Assembly (NCBI GenBank): GCA_029780415.1
Contig: JAKOYN010000165.1
Location: 1-30,798 of the forward strand
DNA length: 30,798 nucleotides
Direction of reading: 5' to 3'
Origin: RXIX01 sp003989075
Lineage (GTDB): Bacteria > Pseudomonadota > Gammaproteobacteria > Competibacterales > Competibacteraceae
Shown: positions 9,001-16,265 of the stretch, piece after piece
Layout: each line of letters starts with the position of its first letter
Position numbering within the stretch: position 1 is the stretch's first letter
The notes under the pieces: model-generated
The model's input: the letters and a program-made list of their open reading frames with translations, nothing else
The model's database searches: none
Told to the model about the DNA's origin: nothing
Made by a program: the position numbers and the translations under genes

Positions 9001-9033
9001 CTGGGCAAAGCTATCACGGAATTGCGCGTTCAT
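6001..9033 (-). CDS. Secreted metzincin (M12B/reprolysin-like) metalloprotease with six Cys-containing repeats
   Basis: This 1010-residue protein is predicted to be exported. It begins with a basic stretch and a hydrophobic core (VGALFILGGLVTPAWSALA, to about residue 43). A propeptide-like region follows to about 240. The catalytic domain carries HELGHNMGSAHD at 386-397, the full HExxHxxGxxH zinc motif, and the Met-turn GTIMSY at 420-425. From residue 479 come six tandem repeats of about 82 residues, RYTLTVSKAGTGSGTV...FAGWSGAC...VTATF, of the InlB-like 'bacterial repeat' type. Each has four cysteines, probably two disulfides. The last 40 residues contain PGAYTAIVRGAGVTTGNALV, which I recognise as a recurring C-terminal tail in exported proteins of other bacteria. 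AAAGG lies 12 bases before the ATG. The gene stands alone, with an AT-rich promoter region and its own terminator. The substrate is unknown. Confidence 0.9.
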   Translation of the reverse strand: MNAQFRDSFAQPLPARSHRLARNCVGALFILGGLVTPAWSALAATTGDSGIATAASTAAGNELFELEDDTTGAARGLAIFNATPPGRHAVRLHTQLGQAFTAPRTLSVSLPAGPRYEVVADAPMVHPSGSFTWVGHLQGYGDHYRVLITTGQGRSFGRILTPDGEFLLESDESGTTWLIDTQAAGLTHGRLADDIALPPVTTPRPQPPRRQLAPRMAPEPTEDPEISDVVQPQAAAQSTIDLLLLYTAGMVNRYGSGLQARLDQLVALGNQAYIDSQVNIVLRLVHTAQVGYSDTTANNTALDALTYGTDPTLANVGALRDQYGADLVALLRPFNNTMHISCGNGWLNGYDQRAVSLFASYGYAVVSDGTDTGGSNSFCSDLSLTHELGHNMGSAHDRANTSHSGAYLYSYGYGLANRFGTIMSYINPEVGKFSSPNLTCSSSGDACGTANDDNVRSLNNTRVDVADFRATTIVENDNTYTLTVNKAGSGSGTVASSPAGISCGSDCSESYTKGTVVTLTASAASGSTFAGWSGACSGTSTCKVTMDAAKTVTATFNAPRYTLTVSKAGTGSGTVTSSPAGISCGTDCNESYTSGTAVTLTATAASGSTFAGWSGACTGTASTCTVTMSAAKTVTATFAPPRYTLTVSKAGTGSGTVTSSPAGISCGTDCSESYTSSTAVTLTARAASGSTFAGWSGACTGTASTCKVTMDAAKEVTATFTPPRYTLTVSRTGTGSGTVTSDPAGISCGSDCSEPYTSGTVVTLTATAASGSTFAGWSGACTGTASTCTVTMSAAKTVTATFAPPRYTLTVSKAGTGSGTVTSSPAGISCGTDCSESYTSSTAVTLTARAASGSTFAGWSGACTGTASTCKVSMDAAKEVTATFTPPRYTLTVRKAGTGSGTVTSDPAGISCSTDCSEPYTSGASVTLTATTASGSTFAGWSGVCSGTSTCTVTMSAAKTVTATFNRSMSSSYPTEAALLTTLVPGAYTAIVRGAGVTTGNALVEVFDQD
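6130..7599 (-). repeat. Six in-frame 246-bp tandem repeats in the metalloprotease gene
   Basis: The repeat boundary codons (R or T of the YTLTV motif) fall at 7599, 7356, 7110, 6864, 6618 and 6372 on the minus strand. That gives spacings of 243, 246, 246, 246 and 246 bases. Units three (6865-7110) and five (6373-6618) differ at only five of 246 positions by eye. Units two and four share nearly identical distal halves. This implies a later duplication of a two-unit, 492-bp block. Confidence 0.93.
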
Positions 9034-9126
9034 AGTCAGCGGCCTTTATGCTGAAAAATGCAAATTTCATGATTCTATGTATGGTAAATAATACTCTTTT
9101 TCGGTTTTCGCCGCTATAGGTAGGGC
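9034..9126. promoter_or_regulatory. AT-rich divergent promoter region between the metalloprotease and wbpL
   Basis: This is a 93-base divergent spacer. It contains ATGTATGGTAAATAATACTC and a T-rich tract, in sharp contrast to the GC-rich surroundings. TAATAC/AAATAAT on + and TATTAT on - are plausible -10 elements for wbpL and the protease. No single -35/-10 pair is convincing enough to fix a start site. Confidence 0.5.
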
Positions 9127-10134
9127 ATGCTGGTTCTAATCTTGGTCATGGTTTTCGGGGTTTCTGTGCTGTTGACTTGGCATTTGTCCCGGCCTGATGC
9201 GGGACTGCGCATCCTGGATCAGCCTAATCATCGCTCTCTGCATCAACAGCCAACGCCGCGTACCGGAGGGCTGGCGATTCTGGCAGCGGGTCTGCTCGGT
9301 AATGCGCTGCGGCTGCAGTTTGCCACTGCCAGCACATTTCCCATTGCATATCTGCTGTCCGGTTTACTGCCACTGGTGTTGATTTCCTGGCTGGATGATC
9401 GGCATGGCATTGCTGCGCGCTGGCGCATGGCTGTGCATCTGGGTGCCGCAGCTAGTTTGTTAGCAACTTATGTGCCCTTGATCAATAGACTTGAGTTTGG
9501 CGAATTGCTGCTCGCGTTGCTGGCGCTGCTGTTTGTGACCTGGATGGTCAATCTTTACAACTTCATGGATGGAATGGATGGCTTTGCGGGTGGCATGGCG
9601 GTGATGGGTTTCACTACGCTGGCTTGGCTGGGGCAGGCGGATACCGGTTTTGCTGCATTCTGCCTGATAGTGGCGGCGGCCAGCGCCGGGTTTCTGGTAT
9701 GGAATTTTCCACCGGCGCGAATATTTTTGGGCGACACCGGTTCAACCACGCTGGGTTTTCTGGCAGCGGCCTGCAGTCTGTGGGGCAGCGTGACGGGCCT
9801 GTTTCCGTTCTGGGTGGCGCTGCTGGTGTTTTCGCCATTTAGTGTCGATGCGACCGTGACCCTGCTGCGCCGGTTGTGGAAGGGTGAAAGAATCTGGGAA
9901 GCACACCGCAGTCACTATTACCAGCGTCTGGTGCTGCTCGGCTGGGGGCACCGCCGGACCGTGCTGGCGGAATATGGTCTGATGCTGAGCTGTGCTGCTT
10001 CAGCGTTGCTGGCGGTGCATCTGCCCGGCACCGGTCAGGCGAGTCTGGCGCTGGGCTGGCTGCTGATTTATGGCGGCTTGATGTGGGGTGTAGGGCGACT
10101 GGAGCGACGGCATGCTACAGTAGCCGCCCCGTGA
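9127..10134 (+). CDS. wbpL: Undecaprenyl-phosphate sugar-1-phosphate transferase (WbpL/WecA family)
   Basis: This 335-residue polytopic inner-membrane protein belongs to the MraY/WecA/WbpL family. The family transfers an N-acetylhexosamine-1-phosphate from a UDP-sugar to undecaprenyl phosphate and so starts O-antigen or similar chains. The Mg-binding aspartates lie in SWLDD (D90, D91). The cytoplasmic catalytic loop NLYNFMDGMDGFAGG is at 142-156, and FLGDTGST at 200-207. The sugar-recognition loop AHRSHYYQRL is at 259-268 and has the HRxHxYQ form seen in WbpL-like members. Ten or so hydrophobic segments are visible. It overlaps wbpM by four bases. The sugar may be N-acetylfucosamine or N-acetylglucosamine; the sequence does not settle this. 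Confidence 0.9.
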   Translation: MLVLILVMVFGVSVLLTWHLSRPDAGLRILDQPNHRSLHQQPTPRTGGLAILAAGLLGNALRLQFATASTFPIAYLLSGLLPLVLISWLDDRHGIAARWRMAVHLGAAASLLATYVPLINRLEFGELLLALLALLFVTWMVNLYNFMDGMDGFAGGMAVMGFTTLAWLGQADTGFAAFCLIVAAASAGFLVWNFPPARIFLGDTGSTTLGFLAAACSLWGSVTGLFPFWVALLVFSPFSVDATVTLLRRLWKGERIWEAHRSHYYQRLVLLGWGHRRTVLAEYGLMLSCAASALLAVHLPGTGQASLALGWLLIYGGLMWGVGRLERRHATVAAP

Positions 10135-12110
10135 AGCCTGAAATTTTGCTCTTCAATCTGCCGTCCACGCTGCGCCGCGCCCTGCTGGTTGTGGGTGATG
10201 CGCTGGCAGTGCTGGTCGCGATCTGGGCGGGATTCGCGTTGCGCCTGGGTGAATGGTGGCCGGATTGGCTGCAGGATGTGGCGTGGCTGTTTCCGCTGGC
10301 GGTGCTGGTCCAGATTCCGACCTTTGCCACCGTGGGCCTGTACCGGCCGATCCTGCGCTATGCCGATGAAAGCCTGCTGTACACCATCGTGTTGGGTGTG
10401 AGCGCCGGCATCCTGCTGCTGATGGCGGTGTGGGTGTTTCTGCGCGAGGGGCTGGTGCCGCGTTCCTCCTGGCTGATTGCCTGGCTGGTATTGGTGGCGC
10501 TGGTGGGCGGTGGGCGACTGGCGTTGCGCCGTGTGCTGCGCCGCTGGTTCCGTCCCGGTGCGCCGCGGGCACCGGCCATCATTTATGGCGCGGGCGAAGC
10601 GGGCGCGCAGCTGGTGCAGACCCTGCGCTACAGCGCCGAGTTTGAGCCGGTGGTGTTCGTCGATGATAACCCGCAGCTCTGGGGCAGCGTGGTGCTGGGC
10701 CTGAAGGTGCGCGCGCCATTCAAGCTGCCGCGTCTGGTGACGCAGCACGATGCCCGCCTGATTCTGCTGGCGCTGCCCTCAGCTTCGCATCGGCGGCGGC
10801 GGGCCATTCTCGAATCTTTGGCCGGTTTGCCGGTGCGGGTGCTGGCCTTGCCCACCCTGGCGGAGCTGACCAGTGGCGCGCGGCGCATCGACGAATTCCG
10901 CGAGATCGATGTCGAGGATATTCTCGGCCGCGACTCCGTGCAGCCCAACACGGCGCTGCTGCGGGCGCGGGTCACGGGCAAAACGGTACTGGTGACCGGT
11001 GCCGGTGGCTCGATTGGCGCCGAGCTGTGCCGGCAGATTCTGCCGCTGCGACCACGCCGGCTGGTGCTGTTTGAACGTTCCGAGTACGCCCTGTACGCCA
11101 TTGAGCAGGAGCTTAGCGCCATGCGGGTCAACATGGGTCCGCCACTGGTGGAACTGGTCCCGCTGCTGGGCTCGGTGGTGCAGCGCCGTCGCCTGCAGGT
11201 GGTAATGGAGTGCTTCGCGGTGCAAACCGTCTACCACGCCGCCGCTTACAAGCATGTGCCGATCGTCGAGCACAACCCGATCGAAGGGGTGCGCAACAAT
11301 GTATTTGGTACCCTGCATGCCGTTGAGGCTGCGCAGGCCGCCGGTGTCGAGACCTTCGTGCTGATTTCCAGCGATAAGGCAGTGCGGCCTACCAATGTGA
11401 TGGGCGCGACCAAGCGTCTGGCGGAACTGATTCTGCAAGGGCTGGCCGGGGAGGGTAGCGCAACCCGGTTTTGCATGGTGCGCTTTGGCAATGTGCTCGA
11501 CTCTTCCGGCTCGGTGGTGCCGCTGTTTCGCGAACAGATTCGCCAGGGTGGGCCGGTCACGGTGACCCACCCGGAGGTCGAGCGCTATTTCATGACCATT
11601 CCCGAGGCGGCGCAACTGGTGATCCAGGCCAGTGCCATGGCCCAGGGTGGCGATGTCTTCCTGCTCGACATGGGCGAACCGGTGCGGATCATCGACCTGG
11701 CGCGGCGGATGATCCAGCTGTCGGGTCTGCGTGTGCGCGATGCGCAGGGCGAGGGTGATATCACGATCGAGTTTACGGGCTTGCGCAGCGGTGAAAAGCT
11801 GCGCGAGGAGCTGCTGATCAGTGCTGATGATCTGCCAACCGAGCATCCGATGATTCGCCGCGCCCGCGAGGACTATGCACCGTGGCCGGTGCTGCGTGAT
11901 TGGCTGGAGCAGCTCGATCGCGCCACGCATGCCTTCGACTATGCCGGGGTGCGGGCGCTGCTGCGGGAAGCCGTCGCCGAATATCAACCGGATGCGGGTA
12001 TCGAGGATTGGGTCTGGCGGGCAGCGCAACCGGGCACGCCGGGCTATGCCCGACAAGCAGCAGCAGTTAATCCGGCGACTCGGGATTGGGCCAGATCACC
12101 GCAGTCTTGA
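10131..12110 (+). CDS. wbpM: Nucleotide-sugar 4,6-dehydratase/epimerase (WbpM/FlaA1/CapD family)
   Basis: WbpM-type enzymes are membrane-anchored UDP-GlcNAc 4,6-dehydratases that make precursors of amino-deoxy sugars for O-antigen. The preferred start is GTG 10131, inside the wbpL stop (GTGA overlap), which gives 659 residues. An ATG at 10083 would add 16 residues unlike the family. Four membrane segments lie before residue 130. A first Rossmann-like domain begins PAIIYGAGEAG (148-158). The catalytic SDR domain has VTGAGGSIGAELC at 288-300, SSDKAV at 413-418 and M424xxxK428. Methionine in place of the SDR tyrosine is normal in this subgroup. The pair wbpL-wbpM resembles the end of the Pseudomonas O-antigen cluster, but no other sugar genes are present here. 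Confidence 0.93.
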   Translation: MKPEILLFNLPSTLRRALLVVGDALAVLVAIWAGFALRLGEWWPDWLQDVAWLFPLAVLVQIPTFATVGLYRPILRYADESLLYTIVLGVSAGILLLMAVWVFLREGLVPRSSWLIAWLVLVALVGGGRLALRRVLRRWFRPGAPRAPAIIYGAGEAGAQLVQTLRYSAEFEPVVFVDDNPQLWGSVVLGLKVRAPFKLPRLVTQHDARLILLALPSASHRRRRAILESLAGLPVRVLALPTLAELTSGARRIDEFREIDVEDILGRDSVQPNTALLRARVTGKTVLVTGAGGSIGAELCRQILPLRPRRLVLFERSEYALYAIEQELSAMRVNMGPPLVELVPLLGSVVQRRRLQVVMECFAVQTVYHAAAYKHVPIVEHNPIEGVRNNVFGTLHAVEAAQAAGVETFVLISSDKAVRPTNVMGATKRLAELILQGLAGEGSATRFCMVRFGNVLDSSGSVVPLFREQIRQGGPVTVTHPEVERYFMTIPEAAQLVIQASAMAQGGDVFLLDMGEPVRIIDLARRMIQLSGLRVRDAQGEGDITIEFTGLRSGEKLREELLISADDLPTEHPMIRRAREDYAPWPVLRDWLEQLDRATHAFDYAGVRALLREAVAEYQPDAGIEDWVWRAAQPGTPGYARQAAAVNPATRDWARSPQS

Positions 12111-13347
12111 TCCAGTTGCCGGCGATTTCGATGATCTCGGTTGGGTGGCCGGCCAGATTCAGGCGGGCGCCCGGCTCGGGAATGGTTTCCAACTGCTCCA
12201 TCACCAGGCCGTTCAGGGTGCGCGGACCATCGGTGGGCAAGGCCCAACCCAGGGCGCGGTTCAGGGCGCGCACCGGGGTACGGCCACTGACCACATAGCC
12301 GCCATCGGCGCGCGCCACCGGATTGCGGCTGTGCAGCGGCGTGGCCGGATCCGTGGTGAATTCACCGACGATCTCCTCAAGAATATCCTCCAGCGTCACC
12401 AGACCGAGCACATCGCCGTATTCATCAACCACCAGGCCCAGGCGCCGGCGCTGCTGCTGAAAGCTCAGCAACTGCCGGGTCAGCGAAGTGCCCTCGGGGA
12501 TGAAATAGGCCTCGCGGATCAGGCTTTCCAGGTCGGCGCGATTGAAATCCGGCTTCTGAGTCATCAGATTCAGCACCTTGCGCAGATGCAGAAAGCCCAC
12601 CACCTGTTCGATGCTGTCGCGATACACCGGCAGGCGCGTGTAGGGGCTACGGGTCAACTGCCCGACGATTGCCGGCCAGTCATCCTCCAGATCGATGCCG
12701 ACCAGCTCGCTGCGCGGCACCATGATGTCCTCGACGCGGATATCCTCCAGTTCCAGGACGCTGAGCAGCATCGCCTGATGGCGTTTGGGAATCATCACCC
12801 CGGCTTCCAGCACCACGGTGCGCAATTCTTCAGCGCTGAGCGAATGCGGACTGCTGGAGGTCTGAATGGTGACCCGGAACAGGCGCAGCAGGCTGTTGAC
12901 CACCAGGTTGGTCAGCCACACCAGCGGATAGAGCAGCTTGAGCAGCGGGACCAGCACCGCCGAAGCCGGATAGGCGATGCGCTCCGGGTGCAGGGCCGCC
13001 AGGGTCTTGGGCGCGACCTCGCCAAACACCAGCACGATCAGGGTCATGGCAACCGTGGAGGCGACAATGCCGGCATCGCCCAGAAAGTGCAGGGCGATGA
13101 CGGTCGCCAGCGACGAGGCCAGGATATTGACGAAGTTGTTGCCGAGCAGAATCAGGCCAATCAGCCGGTCGGGCCGTTCGAGCAGGCGGCTGGCGCGTTG
13201 CGCGGCCTTGTCCCCGGCCTTGGCGCGATGGCGCAGGCGGTAGCGGTTCAGGGTCATCAGTCCGGTCTCGGAACCGGAAAAAAACGCGGAACAGCCAATC
13301 AGCAGCACCAGCGCCACGCACAGCACGCCTATGTGAAAATCATCCAA
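12067..13347 (-). CDS. CNNM/CBS/CorC-domain membrane protein (YfjD/CorB-like)
   Basis: This 426-residue membrane protein belongs to the HlyC/CorC family, whose members are tied to magnesium and cobalt efflux. The N-terminal CNNM/DUF21 domain (residues 1-190) opens VLCVALVLLIGCSAFFSGSETGLMTLNRYRLRH and includes LVFGEVAPKTLA. Two CBS domains follow: IMVPRSELVGID...RSPYTRLPVYRD and LVVDEYGDVLGLVTLEDILEEIVGE. The C-terminal CorC_HlyC domain ends in EIIEIAGNWIKTAVIW. Its last 44 bases overlap the 3' end of wbpM on the opposite strand. With ypjD upstream and ffh divergent, the order matches the yfjD-ypjD-ffh neighbourhood of E. coli. Confidence 0.92.
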   Translation of the reverse strand: MDDFHIGVLCVALVLLIGCSAFFSGSETGLMTLNRYRLRHRAKAGDKAAQRASRLLERPDRLIGLILLGNNFVNILASSLATVIALHFLGDAGIVASTVAMTLIVLVFGEVAPKTLAALHPERIAYPASAVLVPLLKLLYPLVWLTNLVVNSLLRLFRVTIQTSSSPHSLSAEELRTVVLEAGVMIPKRHQAMLLSVLELEDIRVEDIMVPRSELVGIDLEDDWPAIVGQLTRSPYTRLPVYRDSIEQVVGFLHLRKVLNLMTQKPDFNRADLESLIREAYFIPEGTSLTRQLLSFQQQRRRLGLVVDEYGDVLGLVTLEDILEEIVGEFTTDPATPLHSRNPVARADGGYVVSGRTPVRALNRALGWALPTDGPRTLNGLVMEQLETIPEPGARLNLAGHPTEIIEIAGNWIKTAVIWPNPESPD

Positions 13348-13448
13348 GTCGCAACACCCTCGCGGTGGAAATAAGCGGTGGAGACAAATGGCTTTTACGG
13401 ATTGCTGCCGGAGCCGTCAAGCCATGGACACCTGGTACCTGGCCGGGC

Positions 13449-14261
13449 CTAATAGCGGCGCAGGATCAGCTCCAGCACCAGCTTGCTGCCAAAATAGGCC
13501 AGCACCAGAAAGGCAAAACCGCTCAGCGTCCAGCGAATGGCGGTACGGCCGCGCCAGCCAAAGCGCCAGCGTCCCCAGAGCAGCACACCAAAGACGCCCC
13601 AGGCGATCAGTGACAGTAGTGCCTTGTGCGCCAGATGCTGGGCAAACAGATCCTCGATGAAGAACAGGCCGCTGAGCAGGGTAATGCTGAGCAGGACAAA
13701 GCCGGCGCCGATCATCTGAAACAGCAGCGCTTCCATGGCGGTCAGAGGCGGAATGCCGCGCAGGAAACCGCCCGGATGGCGATGGCGCAGGCGATGATCC
13801 TGGATGGCCAGCAGCGCTGCCTGCAGTGCCGCCAGAGTGAGCAGCGAATAGGCGAGAATGGCGATGACAATGTGCAGTTCCAGCGGCCAGCGACTGCTGT
13901 CGGCGACGATGCGCTCAGCGGGAAACAGCAGCCCCAACAGCAGGGTCAGGGCAGCAAAGGGCAGCACGACAATGCCCAGGCTTTCCATTGGACGCACCAT
14001 GGCTGCGGCCAGCAGCACTACGGCAATCAGCCAGCCGGTGAAGGACAGGGCGTTAAAGAATCCCAGATTGAGGCCGGCCGGTTCAAACACGGTCTGGGCC
14101 AGGATCAGGGTGTGCAGCAGCGCCGCGCTCCAGCCTAGCGCCAGCGGGCCACCTTTGGTGATGCCGCCGGTCTGGCTGCTCACCTGAGCCAGGCGCAGCG
14201 CCAGCAAACCGCCGGCAAACAGGTAAAGCAGGGCGGCCAGGCCGCCGATGACCGCGTTCAT
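13449..14261 (-). CDS. ypjD: YpjD-like integral membrane protein (cytochrome c assembly protein family)
   Basis: This 270-residue polytopic membrane protein has about eight hydrophobic segments and belongs to the CcsA/CcmC-related family often annotated as 'cytochrome c assembly protein'. A conserved histidine is in PLELHIVIAILAYSLL (about residue 129). A second is in the later AHKALLSLIAWGVFGVLLWGRW segment. Both fit the haem-handling pattern of the family. The tryptophan-rich WWD motif of true CcmC is absent, so a role in haem delivery is not established. It is divergent from ffh and lies 101 bases upstream of the corB-like gene on the same strand. That gap holds no gene. Confidence 0.87.
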   Translation of the reverse strand: MNAVIGGLAALLYLFAGGLLALRLAQVSSQTGGITKGGPLALGWSAALLHTLILAQTVFEPAGLNLGFFNALSFTGWLIAVVLLAAAMVRPMESLGIVVLPFAALTLLLGLLFPAERIVADSSRWPLELHIVIAILAYSLLTLAALQAALLAIQDHRLRHRHPGGFLRGIPPLTAMEALLFQMIGAGFVLLSITLLSGLFFIEDLFAQHLAHKALLSLIAWGVFGVLLWGRWRFGWRGRTAIRWTLSGFAFLVLAYFGSKLVLELILRRY

Positions 14262-14360
14262 GATGAAGGTCGAGTTGTACGAATAGACGGAAGGAGAACA
14301 GAATTATCACTAAAATGGCCGGATCGCGGAATGTCGTTATGCGCGCCGGTGCTGATTGGA

Positions 14361-14391
14361 TTGCGCCAGGGATGCGTCGAATCCCTATAAT
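14361..14391 (+). promoter_or_regulatory. Probable promoter of ffh
   Basis: A perfect -10 TATAAT (14386-14391) is preceded by TTGCGC (14361-14366) at a slightly long spacing of 19. It lies 79 bases before the ffh ATG in the 209-base ypjD-ffh divergent gap, which contains no gene. Confidence 0.6.
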
Positions 14392-14470
14392 TCCTGATTA
14401 TTCCTGAATCGGTCCATATTGATGGCAGGTGGCTGCCGCCGATTTCGCTAGCGTCGAGGCTGAATCCCGC

Positions 14471-15841
14471 ATGTTTGAAAATCTGAGTGAGCGCTTGCTG
14501 CGCACCGTCAAGAATCTGCGTGGTCAGGGTCGCCTGACCGAGGACAACATTAAGGACGCGCTGCGCGAGGTGCGCATGGCGCTGCTGGAAGCGGACGTGG
14601 CCTTGCCGGTGGTGCGCGAGTTCATTGAGCGGGTGCGTGCGCGCGCCATCGGCGAGGAGGTGCTGCTCAGTCTGACGCCGGGTCAGGTGCTGATCAAGAT
14701 CGTCCATGAAGAGCTGGTGCGGACCATGGGCGAGGCCAACGCTGAACTCAACCTGCGCGCGCAGCCGCCCGCAGTGGTGCTGATGGCCGGTCTGCAGGGC
14801 TCCGGTAAGACCACCAGTGTGGCCAAGCTGGCCCGCTGGCTGAAGGAGCGCCAGCGCAAGAAAAGCCTGGTGGTCAGTTGTGATGTCTATCGACCGGCCG
14901 CGATTGAGCAGTTGCGCAAGCTGGCCGGCGAGGTTGGCGTGGAATTTTTCCCCAGCGCTAACGGACAGGAACCGGATGTAATTGCCCGCCAGGCGCTCGA
15001 CCAGGCGCGCCGGCAGGGTTTTGACGTGCTGATTGTCGATACCGCCGGTCGCCTGCACGTCGATGCCGAGATGATGGCCGAGATCCAGCGTCTGCACGCG
15101 GTGCTGAATCCGATCGAAACCCTGTTCGTGGTCGACAGCATGACCGGTCAGGATGCCGCCAACACCGCGCAGGCATTTGGCGCCGCGTTGCCCCTGACCG
15201 GCGTGGTGCTGACCAAAACCGATGGTGATGCCCGTGGCGGCGCGGCCCTGTCGATCCGGCATATCACCGGCCAGCCGATCAAATTCCTTGGCGTCGGCGA
15301 GAAAACTACCGCGCTGGAACCCTTTTTCCCCGATCGGGTGGCTTCGCGCATTCTCGGCAAGGGCGATGTGCTCAGTCTGGTCGAGGAGATGGAGCAAAAG
15401 GTCGACAAGGAAAAGGCCCTCAAGCTGGCGCAGAAGGTGCAAAAGGGCAAGGGCTTCACCCTGGACGATTTTCGTGAACAGATGCAGCAGATGATGAGCA
15501 TGGGCGGCATCGCCAGCCTGCTCGACAAGATGCCGGGCTTTAACGCCGCGCCGGCCGCACTCAAGGATCAGGCCGCTGACAAGGAGGTCAAGCGCCTGAT
15601 TGCGATCATTGATTCAATGACGCCGCAGGAGCGCCGTTTCCCCGACATCATCAAGGGCTCGCGCAAGCGGCGCATTGCCGCCGGTTCCGGCACCCAGATC
15701 CAGGATGTCAACCGCCTGCTCAAGCAGTTCGATCAGGCGCAAAAAATGATGAAGAAAATGAAGGGCGGCGGGCTGATGAAGATGTTGCGCGGTTTGCAGG
15801 GCAAGCTGCCGATGGGCAGTCTGCCGCCGCTCAAGCCCTGA
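14471..15841 (+). CDS. ffh: Signal recognition particle protein Ffh (SRP54)
   Basis: Ffh binds signal sequences as they leave the ribosome and, with 4.5S RNA and FtsY, delivers ribosomes to the membrane. The protein is 456 residues from ATG 14471 (MFENLSERLLRTVKNLRG). A GTG at 14429 would add 14 residues and is unlikely. The N domain occupies residues 1-90. The G domain has GLQGSGKTT at 107-115, DTAGR at 190-194 and TKTDGDARGG at 248-257. The methionine-rich M domain includes REQMQQMMSMGGIASLLDKM and ends KMMKKMKGGGLMKMLRG. It lies upstream of rpsP, as in many gammaproteobacteria. Confidence 0.98.
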   Translation: MFENLSERLLRTVKNLRGQGRLTEDNIKDALREVRMALLEADVALPVVREFIERVRARAIGEEVLLSLTPGQVLIKIVHEELVRTMGEANAELNLRAQPPAVVLMAGLQGSGKTTSVAKLARWLKERQRKKSLVVSCDVYRPAAIEQLRKLAGEVGVEFFPSANGQEPDVIARQALDQARRQGFDVLIVDTAGRLHVDAEMMAEIQRLHAVLNPIETLFVVDSMTGQDAANTAQAFGAALPLTGVVLTKTDGDARGGAALSIRHITGQPIKFLGVGEKTTALEPFFPDRVASRILGKGDVLSLVEEMEQKVDKEKALKLAQKVQKGKGFTLDDFREQMQQMMSMGGIASLLDKMPGFNAAPAALKDQAADKEVKRLIAIIDSMTPQERRFPDIIKGSRKRRIAAGSGTQIQDVNRLLKQFDQAQKMMKKMKGGGLMKMLRGLQGKLPMGSLPPLKP

Positions 15842-15867
15842 TTTTCATCTTTCGGTACGCTGGACAG

Positions 15868-15896
15868 TTTCAAATACGCGAAATTTCGGCTAATAT
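15868..15896 (+). promoter_or_regulatory. Candidate rpsP promoter with GC-rich discriminator
   Basis: TAATAT (15891-15896) lies 17 bases after TTTCAA (15868-15873). TGGACA (15861-15866) is a better -35 match but too far away. The bases after the -10 are CGCCCGC. A GC-rich discriminator of this kind is typical of stringently controlled ribosomal promoters. Confidence 0.45.
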
Positions 15897-15910
15897 CGCC
15901 CGCTTACTCC

Positions 15911-15935
15911 GGCTGCCCCCTGCGGGTGGCCTTTT
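15911..15935 (+). terminator. Hairpin plus T-run in the ffh-rpsP gap (terminator or rpsP attenuator)
   Basis: GGCTGCCC (15911-15918) pairs with GGGTGGCC (15924-15931) over a five-base loop, eight pairs with two wobbles, followed by TTTT. It lies after the candidate rpsP promoter and 34 bases before rpsP. It could end ffh transcripts or attenuate the rpsP operon. Confidence 0.6.
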
Positions 15936-15968
15936 CGTATCGGAATTCGCACGAGGTATGTACAGCGC

Positions 15969-16226
15969 ATGGTTACCATCCGCCTGTCCCGCGGCGGCGC
16001 CAAGAAGCGCCCCTTCTACACCGTAGTAGTCACCGACAGCCGCAACCGGCGTGACGGTCGTTACATTGAACGCATTGGTTTCTTCAACCCGATCGCCAGC
16101 GGTCAGGATGAGCGCCTGAGCCTGAACCAGGAACGGCTGGCGTACTGGCTGGGCACCGGTGCGCAGCCGTCCGTGCGGGTCAGCAGCCTGATGGCGGAAG
16201 CGCGCAAGCGGCAGGCGCAGGCCTAA
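15969..16226 (+). CDS. rpsP: 30S ribosomal protein S16
   Basis: This 85-residue small-subunit protein has the typical opening MVTIRLSRGGAKKRPFYTVV, followed by DSRNRRDGRYIERIGFFNPI and ERLAYWLGTGAQPS. S16 binds 16S rRNA in the body of the 30S subunit and is needed for its assembly. It is the first gene of the rpsP-rimM-trmD-rplS operon. Confidence 0.98.
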   Translation: MVTIRLSRGGAKKRPFYTVVVTDSRNRRDGRYIERIGFFNPIASGQDERLSLNQERLAYWLGTGAQPSVRVSSLMAEARKRQAQA

Positions 16227-16265
16227 GGCGGTTGTTAGGCGGAGCGCGCCGGGAGCGGTGCCGCG

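Noticed and set aside
11875..13374. A 499-codon plus-strand frame across the corB-like gene
   Set aside because: It is Gln/His-rich antisense filler. The minus-strand CNNM-CBS-CorC protein explains the region fully.
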